Below are positions 34,770 to 46,849 of a DNA stretch of 64,000 nt, in pieces. Each line of letters begins with the position of its first letter. The first letter of the stretch is position 1. Both the position numbers and the translations under genes were made by a program. Source of the DNA: Isoetes taiwanensis (lineage: Eukaryota; Streptophyta; Lycopodiopsida; Isoetales; Isoetaceae). The stretch is taken from contig JAJEKV010000224.1 of NCBI GenBank assembly GCA_021234155.1, forward strand, positions 370,001-434,000, given 5' to 3'. A model generated the notes under the pieces. That model was not told the origin of the DNA, did not search any database, and saw only the letters and a program-made list of their open reading frames with translations.

Positions 34770-37700
34770 CACTACAAGAGAATGATAGCTTTGCGTCAAA
34801 AAATTCGTCAGAATAATCGTCAGAATTCCATAATTGCCCAGACTTAGAAAGTGACGTATATTCTGATGAATATTTCGTCAGAAAAATCGTCATATTTTAC
34901 ATCAGAATTTCATCATTATAATCATCAGCTAAAACGTCAGTATAATTGTCAGATAAGAATCATCAGAATTTTCATCATAGTTTTCATCAGAATTTTCGTC
35001 ACTTTAAACGACAGAATTTTCATCATAGTTTTCATCAAAATTTTCGACACTTTAAACGTCAAAATTTTCATCATAGTTTTCATCAGATTTTTTGACACCT
35101 TAAACGTCACCGGTTTCATCATATTTTTCATCAGATTTTACATCAATAGTTTCGTTAAGTATTTCATCGCCAATTTTTGTCAGAAATATTTATTTTTTAT
35201 GCGTCAGATCATTTTCGTCATTATTCAGGGCCATTTGTATTTTTATCTAGATTATTTGTATGTACTCTTATATAACTTATCATAATGATGCTTGAATTTA
35301 ACATGTATTAAAGGTACAAATTCATAAAAGAGACAAAGAGCGTATATAAAACAAAAAATTCTTTATGTAAATCAAATCATAGTTACATGTCAAGAATTGA
35401 CAATCTTTACAATGCCAACCATGAGCTCGGTCGTTCATGAAATGGAAGAAATTTGTATAAATATACACGTCTGCAAAAAAAAAAAACGATATACATTTCA
35501 CGACAAATATCTGCACAAATATACACGTCCTTTGTATATCGTCCTTTTGTTGTGAAATGTAGACACATCTGCAAATAAAAAGATCATATATTTATGTATG
35601 ATATTCTTGAAAAATACATTGAGGCATGGAAAACCTTGGAGAAAATCTCTATATGCTCCAAGAAGGGGATCAGTCCAGTGTTTGATTCCAGCAGTTGCAT
35701 AAGTGATCAAACTTCATTTAGTTTATACAATTTATTTAATGCATAGATGCTATTTGAATGGCAAAGCACTAGAGTGAAAGTGGAAGCAATTTACACACAC
35801 ATTTATGCGTACCCAAGCTACATGACATAGTAGTTCTAATTTTGCAATACAAAAGCTTGACCTGACAAGAAAGTACCTCTATGGAATTACATGATGCTGG
35901 CTTTGTGTCACAGAGTTCTGAAATTACCAAAAATGCTTTCTAACAATCTTTAGTTCAAAATTGGTAACTTTGAAACAGATGATCCTAAGGATGGGCACAA
36001 TATGGATCATGTGGATGGCATGGATGTACATAAATGCTCGACCTCGGTAAAAAAAAAACAATAAGAACATAGGGATTATGGCTATACCGTATTCTTCCAG
36101 CTGTAGATTTTAATAATCTGCAAATAACAAGACGAACAAAACATCATGTGAACACAACTTAAATCATTCAAAAGCATCAAGAGAACACAACTTTAATTAT
36201 GTCTAAGAAAATAATTTGTGCAGCCAAACAAGAAGGCACAATCTTCATTCATCTTTTCGAATAAGCTGTGGGTTTAAACTGACAAATTTAAACTTCTATA
36301 TGCATGATTCACAGACCCAATTTCCTCACAAAATCTGAAGCTAAAGTCACATGCACAATTGAGAAATGTCAACCCAATCCAATTAACTAACAACATGTTT
36401 ATCATGATGCACATATGTAAAATATGCTTTTTTAGAAGAAAAGAACCTAGTCATTCGCAAATACCTGCTAGTGGAGCACAACTCAACCCAGATGCCAAAA
36501 ATGCTTAATAACCCAACTGATAATTTTATACTCAAAACCAGAGTTCATTTAATAATAGATCAATGTGCTCCGCTCTGCCGTTGTAAAATTCCTTGAGCTT
36601 TCCAAATGGTGTGATACCAGTTTCAACAATACCTGTTATGACATTCAAAAAAATGGACTCCTTATGACATGTCATAAAAAAACTCACCAGGTAAATGCTC
36701 AATAAGAAATGTTGGATCATCATCTATTTTATGTAAACAACAATGAATACATGAGCTAGATAGTCCCAATAAGCATGACAAACTGCAACAAAAATGTGAA
36801 GTATACACCAGGACATCTTTTTACCATGAACATCTTTCTATCATTTAAAGTAGAAACAAGATCATCAAATACAGACACCATTCAAACCTGAATAAGCGAG
36901 TCTGATTAACAATAGCTCCACAATCCTTGAGACATCCACGAATCTATTGTTCAGCTATAATATCACCGAGCTGGCATTAGCCATGGTAGCCAGGCACTGC
37001 TTTTGCCATATTTGCTGGATTTAGCATTTAAATTACTCTGCTTCATAAAGTCTGATAGCAAGAATGATTGGCTACATAGGCTCAACATATCTACATAAGC
37101 ATGGCATGCCTACCAAACAAAACTCCCACCAGGGATATAAAAAGAGATGAGATTCAGATAATCTAAGCGGCTACTAAAAATGCACACTTACCATTTTTTT
37201 GCCATAGATGCATCGCAACCGGACGAAATGCTCCTAGTTTCATGTATTTTCCAATGACATCTCCTTTCTGCTTATATCCCCATCGAACCTGCCATTGCTA
37301 TTCTTTTTTTTTATTGAAGGCGTATCTGCCATTGCTATTCTTGCCAAGGCGATTCAGATACATGCATTTTAATAGAGTTGATCTTGCCGAGGAAGCACAC
37401 ATATGCCTCGGTATCCTTGCATATGGCCGCAATAGCTAGTTCAGGCGCCACAGATTTGCAAGGCCATGACATCCTTTTACCTATCAACTAGATCAAGGAG
37501 CTTCAGTAAGCGGCCAGTAAGCTTTAGGTCATTCTTGCCTTAGTTGATCACAATAAAAGACCAAGTTTTTTCATTTGTCACGACTATTGAGTTACCATGC
37601 CACTTATTAAAATACGAATTTGAAATCTTAAGCCAGTAAACATTTCACCCTTTATGAATCCTAAGCCATTTCAAAGGTTTAACCCATCAATCTTAGAATT

Positions 37701-39125
37701 TTCCATCGTATTTGCAACCGAGATTTATTATCCCAAGCCAGACTGGTGACTTCATTGCCTTCGGCTCTTAAATTCCAAGGCCAACAACAACCTTACTAGT
37801 TAAATTAATCAATAAAAATAATAATAATAATAGTTCCCCAAGGAACCACTTAAAAATTAAGATTCAACAATTTGTCAATTTCGGTTTTTTTAAAAAACCT
37901 TTTTGGCAGGCACGCCACAAGTTAAGCATGTTGGTCCCAAGGTATCAACCCCCATAGTTAATTCACAAGTCCCGAGTTCGTTAAGGACCAACAAATATCA
38001 CATTTACTCCAATGTATTCGTGGTAGTGAGCAAATGCCCCAGTTGGAACCATTAAAGAACAAACAACCATTCTCAAATATTCCCCTTATGGAATCTTATC
38101 AACAACTTTTAATTTATGTGCCATAGTTGCCATTGGAATGCTTAAACAAATAACCCATAATTTAAATTTTTAATATGAGATGACTATTTGGCAAAAGAGC
38201 AACATACCTTAGAGAACTTGTAAGGTACGAGACTCACATTCCATAAAGCTCATGAGTCCCTTTGTGAGAACAATAAGCCATAGAAAAGGTAACATGCAAA
38301 ATTTGCATGTAAACTGCCACATGTCCGATACAAAAAGCCCATAAGCTTTATCATTTTATTACTAATACTAATACATGTCAAAAAAAGTTATGACTACAAT
38401 CGCTTTTCCAAGCCCATAGTCTACATCATATTGTGCTCATGTTATAAAAGTATAGAACCAAATGGTTCGTGCATAACAGATTTTCGTGTTACAATGGCAC
38501 CAACTACCATCAATTAATAAAGATTACAATGTGTTACAATGGCATCAACTAGTACCATCAAATGCTTCAAAGTTGGAGAGCTTCCTATCATTCTATCTTG
38601 AGCTACCTTGAGTTGGAGAGCTTCCTATCATTCTAGGCTATGGAGAAGCATCCCTTGTATAGTACATCATTAGACCTATCATAGAGAGAACTTTCTAACA
38701 CATCAAATTTCATCTAAAATGGACTCTTGGATCAAAAGTTATGATTAAAACTATAGCAATAAAAAATCTGAACTTTCTGACAAAATATCTGACATTTTCT
38801 CTGATGAATATGATGACGAAAATATCTGACGATATGACTGATGATATGTCTGACGAAAAGTCTGACGTAAAGTCTGACGCTAAAACTGACGTTGCACCTG
38901 ACGAAACTTCTCATGAATAGTTTCTGACGATAATCCTGACGATATTATGGTGCAAAACCTGACGTATAATCTGACGATTGTTGTGACGAATGTTCAGACG
39001 CAAAATCGTCAGAAAATGCGTCAGAGAGTTATTCGTCAGAATTTTCGTCAGTGTAAACATCAGGCCAAATCTTTTTAGACAGTCTGACGATTCTTCTGAC
39101 GCAGAACAATCGTTCTCTTGTAGTG
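34770..39125. mobile_element. CACTA-superfamily DNA transposon, non-autonomous
   Basis: The left end is CACTACAAGAGAATGAT and the right end is the complement of CACTACAAGAGAACGAT, with TAT on both outer sides (34767-34769 and 39126-39128). Terminal CACTA, a 3-bp target duplication and many subterminal copies of TCTGACGA/TCGTCAGA (34789-35225 and 38770-39110) define an En/Spm-like CACTA element of 4356 bp. In the left subterminal region the repeats form a partly tandem array of about 46 bp (TTTCATCATAGTTTTCATCA). I find no transposase frame, so movement would need a helper element. Coding-like pieces inside (see 36541-37530) suggest captured host sequence. Confidence 0.93.
36541..37530 (-). 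pseudogene. Possible captured multi-exon gene fragment inside the CACTA element
   Basis: Several minus-strand pieces look like exons with plausible splice sites. 37530-37362 has ELAIAAICKDTEAYVCFLGK. 37288-37192 has RWGYKQKGDVIGKYMKLGAF, CAG acceptor and GTAAGT donor. About 36990-36888 has CLKDCGAIVNQTRLFR after an in-frame stop. Near 36870-36830 is VFDDLVSTLNDRKMF. Near 36725-36690 is DDPTFLIEHLPG with a GTGAG donor. 36633-36541 has ITPFGKLKEFYNGRAEHIDL, then a stop. I do not recognise the family, and at least one stop breaks it. It could instead be a decayed transposon-encoded protein. An isolated piece GIKHWTDPLLGAYRDFLQGF near 35690-35640 may belong to the same gene. Confidence 0.5.
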
Positions 39126-39748
39126 TATTCTTTATCTATCTGAAACTATTTTATTGGCTGGCACAATCTCGCTGGAAGCACACAAGAACAGGGTTTGTTA
39201 TTTGATTATTCTCAAATTTTGCTACTATTATGTCCTTCGAATGGCGTTCCTCACTTTAGGCATCTTCAATTCTAGACAGAATTATGCTCTGTAACTTAAT
39301 ATATCTGCATATAACGTATAGACTATAGCAAGAGTGAAGTCCCTCCATGGAGTTTTCTGTTCCTCCTCCTGCATCTGCATCTGCAGAGTGGTTAACATAA
39401 AATGAGTGCAACAGTTAACATACAATCAGTGGAACAATTTGTGCATCATAGCCCGGGGTTTTCACCTAGGCATATGGGGATACCTCATGTGCGTGCAAGG
39501 GGTCACTAAAAAACCCCTGTATACGACTTTTTGGAGGTGGAAAACCCCTACATACGTAAATGGGAAAAGCCAGTTTCAAAGCCCCCTACCATAGATGTAC
39601 TTATGGAATATCTTCGTTTTTACATACCCCTATCCGATCTTGTACTGACGCTTGCATACCGAAGACATACCCCTACCGATCCGGTACTGACGAATACATA
39701 TGGCATATTAGAATATGGCTACATATGGCTCGAGATATTTAGAAATAC
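39126..39748. other. Flank shared with the far side of the next element
   Basis: No gene. From about 39460 the sequence is rich in ATACCCCTA, GTACTGACG and ATATGGC words. 39695-39742 (ATATGGCATATTAGAATATGG, then CTCGAGATATTTAG) resembles 42581-42629. Confidence 0.5.
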
Positions 39749-39752
39749 TTAA

Positions 39753-42424
39753 CACTAGAGTTGTCCCATGATGGACCAAAAATGGTCCATTTGTAGTGTT
39801 CACTTTAAAATTCGTATAAAATCAACGACACAAAATCTATTCGAACCCTTCCTAGAAGTTCATATATGGCAGTCCTGCTCTACTAGAAAAATATCTAAAA
39901 ATATATACACCTCCATTCTTGTAAGTTATGCTCTAACAAACTCAGGGGGATCAAGTACCAAAAGGTTCATGTTTAAACAAAGTCAAACTGTTTCGATAAA
40001 AAGATTTTTTCAAATTTTTTGATTACCATGATATTTTTCTACACGAGATAGAGAAAAAGACACAAAAAACCACATGTCAATCCGAAGTCTGTGAAGAAAG
40101 ATAGGGCTGTTCAAACATGACAGGGTCAAAACTGCTTTCTGCCTCTTCAGAACCAATTATGGTTCCCAGAAGGCAGTTGTAGTTTAAATACAACAACTTT
40201 TACAAGGAAATGCATTTTGAGCTAATATTTGATATATAAGCAGTTGACAAGTTCCTCCATCCCATAAAAATATTGGCTGGCCTTGGATTTGATATTTGAG
40301 TTATCATTTTTTATTTCAATTTGAGGGAAGCTGTAATAATGATTAATATTTTCGCATATAGAGCAAAAATTACTCTATGATGTCCTCCAAAAAATCATAA
40401 TATGAAAGTTCAAAATGGTATGAAACCAATGGAAAAACAAACTCGTTAAAAACGCAAAAGACATGGTCACAAGAAATCAAGAAAGGTTTCTATACCTGCG
40501 CCCATTACTGGTTCATAGGTCCATTTAAATAAATAACTTCCTTATGTTAATCGATCTCAAGTTGAATTTTGGGATATGAATAGCTTCTGATTACCTTGAG
40601 TAATGAAAATATTTGTTGAGCATAACCTTGAGATTTGGATTTATCTTCACAGCATTAGCTTCAAATATGTCTTCTATGTTTATTCTAGATTTATGCCTCG
40701 AGATGTGACTTTGAAAAGTCACACTTTCAAAATGTCCCATGTTATAAAATCAATGCAAAAAAGTTTAAAGAAAAATATGAAAGTTTATGACCATAAAAAG
40801 TCAAGTTAGACTGCCATGTGCAATTCCACTACAGACCATTATTGGTCCACAGGACTGGAAGTTTAAAAATTAATAGAGACAACATCTTAATCAATTTTGA
40901 TCCCAACTTTGGAATAGAGATTATGCGTACGGTTCTCTATAGGATAAAATTGATTAGTTAGACGAGCTTGCATAATTTGAGGGCAATGTTTAAGCACAAA
41001 CAACTGTGAATTTATGGGGTACTTATTCACCAATTGAATCTATATGGACTTCCACTCAAACCTTTCAAAAATTATATTATTAAATGTAAGAAACTATGGT
41101 ATCATTATAGGGACAAAATGGATAAGGCTAGAGAGAGATATATGCTTTATACAATTGGCATAGTTATGGACCATAAATGGTCCATGCTTAATTATATTCG
41201 CATCTTCCAAATAATATGTTATTTCAACGTGAAAATTCAGAGTTATATTACAAAGGAAGGCCCGCATTCATGAAAAATATAGTGTATATGAAAGATGACC
41301 TACATGTAACATTATCTTAGTAAAACTTCAATGCTTTGTAGCAGCAATAGATATACCAGTTTTATTCTAGTAAGAAATAACTATGTTTCTCCTTATTTTT
41401 TTGCAAGAAGGCCACATAACCTACATAGTGGACCTATATATATGTCCCTTGTCATATTATTCAATCATTTGGAAGGCTTATTTGGAGAAATGTAGCGTGT
41501 TTTCTACAAAGCTGAGCAAGACGCATCAAATGTCATGTGATCTATCTATTGATTCTCATAGTTAAACTTCAAGATCTTCACTTTCATTCATCAATAAATA
41601 TCATTAGCTATGTAAATGCTCAATCTTCAGCCTATAATTTTGGAATTAACTCAACTTTTTAACCTCTAATGTGTTAATCCTGTGGCTGTACATCATCTTT
41701 AAATCTAGTTAATTGCATGGTCAAACCCTAATTACACTATATGCAAGTTGATAGAGTAATTTTCTATGTAGATATAAGTAGAATGCATCATTCATTACCC
41801 TCGTAATACTTATAGATGGTGATTTTGGAGGATTTTAACATATAATTTTGTCCAAAATTCTGCATAAGAAATTTTCTTTTAAATTTGGAAGTTGATATAA
41901 CTTATGAACACTCCAAAAAAACATGACATTGTACTTCATATAGTTAGCAACTCATAGCCACAAGAATTAAGTCAAAACTCGTAATAATAAGAGAGAAATA
42001 ATTCCTAAAAACCGTAAGCAGCATTTTTTAATAAAATGGGCTTTGGCGACTTCCACGGATGTTAGATGATAGCAACCAAAGCTAAAAACATACAAATCAA
42101 TGTGTTCTATCATATATAGGCAAGCACTTCCAATGTTAACAAGGTTTAGGTCTGCTTATGGTAGGAAAACTCAAGAATGCAGTTCTGGACTGTTGCAGAA
42201 ACTGCCAAATTCTCTAAAATTTGGACAATCACCACAACATATAGGTGAGTTCATTAGTCGTGAGATTCTCCAAGATCATTAAGAACCAAGTAAAGATTGA
42301 TATGGCAGTGATATATTGTCAAATTGAAACTTCTATTCTCATATATAATGGTTTAAGTGGCAGTGGGTCAACTGGATCAGTTCTGGTCCATGGATCAGGA
42401 ATGGTCCCCGGGACAACTCTAGTG
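39753..42424. mobile_element. Terminal-inverted-repeat transposon, non-autonomous
   Basis: The ends are CACTAGAGTTGTCCC (39753 onward) and its exact complement (ending 42424), both bordered by TTAA (39749-39752 and 42425-42428). Inside are several palindromes of the type ATGGACCATAAATGGTCCAT (near 39769, 40832, 41167 and 42380). The CACTA start suggests the CMC superfamily, but a TTAA flank is atypical; TTAA is palindromic, so the true target duplication could be shorter. No transposase was recognised; the small frames inside are unassigned. Confidence 0.78.
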
Positions 42425-42428
42425 TTAA

Positions 42429-42872
42429 TGGGTAGGATATACCCAGGGTATACGTTAAAGAATACGTATGGTATACCTCAATGTTATATTTGGGGTATAT
42501 TGGGCATAATACACCCAACATATGGTATACCTATACGTATTGAGGTATATGTATTATGGGCATATATGGCTATATTAGAATTATGGCATATTAGAATATG
42601 GGCAAGAATATGCCTCGGGATATTTAGATCTATGAAACAAAAAATTAAATCTATGAGAATCTTATTATTGCATGGCTAGGGGGGCTCGGGTTTCGAGCCC
42701 CAATTTTGCATGCAACATTATGGTCATAATTGGCATTCATGAAGCCCTTTGATTGGACGCTTGGACGCTCCTATAAGAGAAGAACTTGTCTCCAGATTCT
42801 TCATTCCGGCTTCATCCCTTCCTCTGAGATTTCAAGCGCCTATTTCCCGGTTTGATCTTCCTATCTTCCTCC
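42429..42872. other. Non-coding stretch upstream of a candidate small gene
   Basis: 42429-42640 is a diverged partner of the 39600-39748 flank, full of GGTATA/ATATGGC words. A TATAAGAG word near 42773, about 100 bases before the next ATG, could be a TATA box, weakly supported. Confidence 0.4.
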
Positions 42873-43193
42873 ATGGCCAGGCTGAAATATACTGCCCGGA
42901 AGCCCAAAGTTGAGGAAGAGTCCTCTTCTTCCAGCCATCCGGGCAGGAAAATGACTGTTGTTGCAAAATTCTCTGCCTTGGAGGTGGTTCGATTGCAGGA
43001 ACAAGGAGCCAAAGTTTCAGATAAAGTTCAGAAGTGGGTCGATCGTGTTGGTCCCGAAGAAAAGCGTCTGTTGCAACTGAATATGGAAGCTGATGGGATT
43101 CTCCTTCGTGTTCTTCTGAAAATGCCCACTTTTAACGCTGAAAACGCTATGAATCCTTTGAGTACTAAGCTTTTTTATGTTATTTTATGTTAG
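42873..43193 (+). CDS. Unidentified small ORF with histone-H3-like first residues
   Basis: The ATG in TCCATGGCC (42873) has a good plant initiation context and opens a frame of about 106 residues: MARLKYTARKPKVEEE, a serine stretch, then a helical-looking charged segment (SDKVQKWVDRVGPEEKRLLQ). The first residues resemble the histone H3 tail pattern MAR-K-TARK, but nothing after it is histone-like. The frame ends in AT-rich sequence after KLFYVILC, so the true exon may stop earlier at a splice site. No homologue recognised. It could be the first exon of a gene, a retroelement gag start or chance. Confidence 0.4.
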   Translation: MARLKYTARKPKVEEESSSSSHPGRKMTVVAKFSALEVVRLQEQGAKVSDKVQKWVDRVGPEEKRLLQLNMEADGILLRVLLKMPTFNAENAMNPLSTKLFYVILC

Positions 43194-44648
43194 ATCGGAT
43201 ATTAAGGATGCACAGAAATCAGTTTTTTGTAAAAAGGCCGAAGTTTTCTGTACAAGGTCTTTTGTTAACATGCTTTATTGTCAATATGACATGGTAATTC
43301 TGAAATACAGTTTCTGGTTTTATCTGAAATACAAGGTTTATGTAACACTGAAACTCGTTGTTAACAGATAGTTTATTGTATCAGACCTACATGTTTGCAA
43401 TATCAGATCGTTTTGTCTTGTCATGTCTTCTATGTACTTCCTATTTATCTGCTACAAGCAAATCCCAAGCAGATATACAGTCAGCTAGAAATTAGAATGA
43501 TGGAAGATAAGAACCATTTCACAAACCATTTCAAAAGCACTTCAAACAAATCATTGCAAACTAAACTACCTGCAAACTAAACCATTGCAAACAAAAGCAT
43601 TGCAAACTAAAGCATTGAATAAACCATCGAATAAACTAAACCTTTGCAAACTAAACCTTTGCTAACTAAACCATTGTTTTTAAGGGGATAGCTCCATTAC
43701 ACGTTTAGGCTAAAGAAACCTAAGCAAAGCAAATGAGCATAATCAATTAAAAGAAATGCACTTCTTAAAACAAGACCTTCATTTCCAAAATTGTTTTTTC
43801 ATTTTTCTTTTCTGATATACAACCTCTTAAACAATAGATCAAGATAGTAAACAAAAATAGGCTGGCTGAATTCCAGAAACTATGGTCATGTTAGAAATCT
43901 GAAGCCTTGTGTCACCAACGTGTACCATTAACAGAACAAAATGCTTCACTTAGTTTTTTGGAAAAAGGAAACTAGTACTGTCAGTTTGAAAAAGATGTGA
44001 AAAGTTTCATGTTTGCAGAATGTTCAGCCTGCAATCCATTTCCAAAATACTCCATAGACATGTGTAGCCCAAAGAACCCAAAGAACTAGAAATATGAACC
44101 TCCATAATATGAAACTAGAAATACCTATAACTATGTATCTCAAATGCAATCTGTTTTCCATCCCATGTTTCAGACTAACGTCTCATGACTAATGATCTTC
44201 AAACAATCTTTGCCTTGCCTTTATTTCCTGCAATGAAAAACATGATTTGTGAGCAGAAATTTCAGCAATGCAACGAAGCCAAAAACAACATAATATAGAG
44301 ACCTTTTTTCTGATCAGCCAAAAAGTTTTGAAATTGCATCATATCATGCTCATGAAGCTGGTATCTACCATTGTCTGGGTTGTACGTTAAAACATGCTAG
44401 TGCTATTACAGAGTCTAGTGAGATTGACTGACTATCTGATAGGTCAAAAGTGAACCCGCCCCTCCTACACCTTTTATGTTCATTATACGGGCCAAATTAT
44501 GCTCTATGGAGTATGGGGGGTCTGTTAACAGTGTCTACCTCTCTAGTTTCTTTCCATGCCCTACCATGTTTCCTCACAAGCATACTAAGTACCCTTCCCA
44601 AATACCACACTTGCATCACGCCCCTCCTTATTTACGTCCTTATTTGCG
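43194..44648. other. Non-coding stretch with short repeats
   Basis: 43530-43675 is an irregular tandem array of 14-17 base units such as TTGCAAACTAAACCA. The rest shows no gene on either strand. Frames at 44450-44737 (+) are shadows or chance. Confidence 0.5.
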
Positions 44649-46849
44649 TCACGGGTTTGCCCTTTCTTGCTTCGAATCCATCTCAAAGTAGATGGCATAA
44701 TCGATCCAATTCCAAGAGAGGTGGCTGCATTTATTAACTTGTTTTCCACGCTTGTAATAGATTGCAGCTTGACCTTTGTCAATCCGTCTTTTGGATGACC
44801 ATGGATTACCATTTAGTTGGCTGACCAAAGTGCCTTTGCAAACAGGTTTATTATCAATGGTGACATTTCTTTCAATCTTTCTGAGAGATGGTGCTTCTAC
44901 CTCGTCCACCATGGAGTCTAAGGTATGCCTTAGCTCGAGTTGTGATGTAACATCATTGGGCAGATCAGTATTGATAGTTATAACACCATCATTCTCTTGT
45001 TCTAAATTTGTTGAAAAACTCTTCGTGCTTCCAAGGTTTGCTCCACCAAGTTTCCTCTCCACCTTCCTCACAAGTGATGCCTAATTGTGCACATAAAACT
45101 TTTGCATGTCTAAGTCCTGCCTCTAGTGCATCCACTATCATGGCATCGTCCCTATAAGTGTGTGTAATGCGGATCACACTTTAACTCATTGTCTTCACCA
45201 TCCACTTTCCTCTCGAGTACTTGCCAAATGTTTTCTTGCTTGACCTGGGCTGCAGGGAATAGCAAGCTTCCAAGTGACTTAAATTCAGCCACTCGGTTAA
45301 GAGCACTTGCACTTTCAAGTACATCAGCCCCAGTGTAGGATCTCTCGTTCCTTACCATTCCACCTATCTTTGAGAAGAAATTCTCGCATGCATCTGACCC
45401 TGTGGCATCCAATGGGACAGCAAGCTCCCTACAGTAATCTCTAAAAAACTTTATGAGTAAGTCGACAAAGTGGCAAGAAAGCTGAATGTCCAGAAACGTC
45501 TCACGACTAATGAAGTTTGTCTTCAAACAATGTGTCTCGTGTTTTGATATCCAAAGTCTCCATAACCTGCAATATGACAAGAGCAAATCGGTACCATAAT
45601 TATAAAGCTAAATAGATAGCAACACGCCTAGCTCAAGAAGAAAGACACGTTGCTGGCTGCTCTTATCCGGTTCCATAGATCCATGTGAGGAGAGAGGAAT
45701 ATGTCAATATAGAGGGAAACCACGTAGAGATAAGTCTCGGTCCCTAACGTACGCATTGGATTACTATGTTTTGGATCACGTAGCCTCTTCAAGCACGCTT
45801 GAACTCTTCGAGAGGCAATCCTCTGGGCAGCCCGCCAATTTTGCCTGTCTTTTCTTTGCATGTCACCGATTTGAAGACCATGTTCACCTTGAAAAGTGGA
45901 AAACGTGCCACACGTCATTAAGTGTGACGAGTTCTTTACCCAAGTAAAGCCTCCGAGATGCATTGTCAGGATTGATCAGCTTCTTCCCATTATGGATGAA
46001 ATCTTGATCATGGAGTCCATGTATGCTGCTGTCTTTATTCATGGCAACAGTAAACACCCATCCTTCCCATGGAATGGCAAACTTTTTTCCTGCTTCTTTC
46101 AAGTAGTGTAGTCTTCTAACATACAAGCCCTCCGACATGCATCTCCATTAGAAGAGTGTCCAATTAGGGGACCTAAAACACTTATTAAATGCAAATTCCA
46201 GAAATAAGCTATTTCATCCCATTGGCATCTCACGGCCTTATGGTCAAACCTATTACATGTCAATTGTATGGACAACACGAGCTTGGGCAGGCGTGAATGT
46301 AATGGGTTCACGATAAGCACACGGGCATAATGTGCAACCACATTCATCTCAAATGCATCAACAATAGTTTTGCAGCCCTCCTCCCCATTCCCAACATGAA
46401 CTACGAAATCAGTGATACAAGAATGATCTTCTTTTCTACCACAAAAACCTACCAAACTATCATCTCTAGCATACCATTGGACTACCCTCTTGATTACGGT
46501 CTCATCTTCGGCCACGATAGTTGGTACACTTCCATGAATCAACCCACATTTCCCTACATGATTGGAATAAATCTTTGCCAAGTATACAAATGTCTCCTCA
46601 TTTATTCCAGCCTTGTAGCTAAGTGTCTTGCCATTAGACCGCCTTGTTGTTGCCACACTTGGACCTCCAAAGTTCATAGACAAGAAGTCGTGCATCCTTC
46701 TCCCTCCCCAAATTTTTATTGTTTCAAACAACTCTTTTGTTGTTTGCTTGTACCGCTTCTTATGGCCAGGCCTTAATATATATGTTCTGCACAAGGTCAG
46801 TTAGAAAATTCCACAATGCAGGCTTGCCTTCAAATTTACCACAAGAATA
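44649..46849 (-). pseudogene. Transposase-like protein gene, broken and 5'-truncated
   Basis: Minus-strand pieces join in order. 46794-46099 has TIVAEDETVIKRVVQWYARD, CQWDEIAYFWNLHLISVLGP, then DACRRACMLEDY. 46138-45884 has HDQDFIHNGKKLINPDNASR. 45963-45628 has IGDMQRKDRQNWRAAQRIAS. 45586-45152 has RLWRLWI, SRETFLDIQLSCHF and TGSDACENFFSKIGGMVRNE. 45177-44989 and 45071-44649 give a C-terminal part with PSLRKIERNVTIDNKPVCKG. Spaced acidic residues and the late ENFF-type block recall eukaryotic DNA transposases (P-element/THAP9-like), and I recall similar long proteins in ferns and invertebrates; superfamily not established. Frame changes near 46120 and 45900 and the lack of an ATG make it a pseudogene. 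Coding-like sequence (for example GKFEGKPALWNFLTDLVQNI) runs up to 46849, exactly where the giant inverted repeat begins. Confidence 0.62.
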
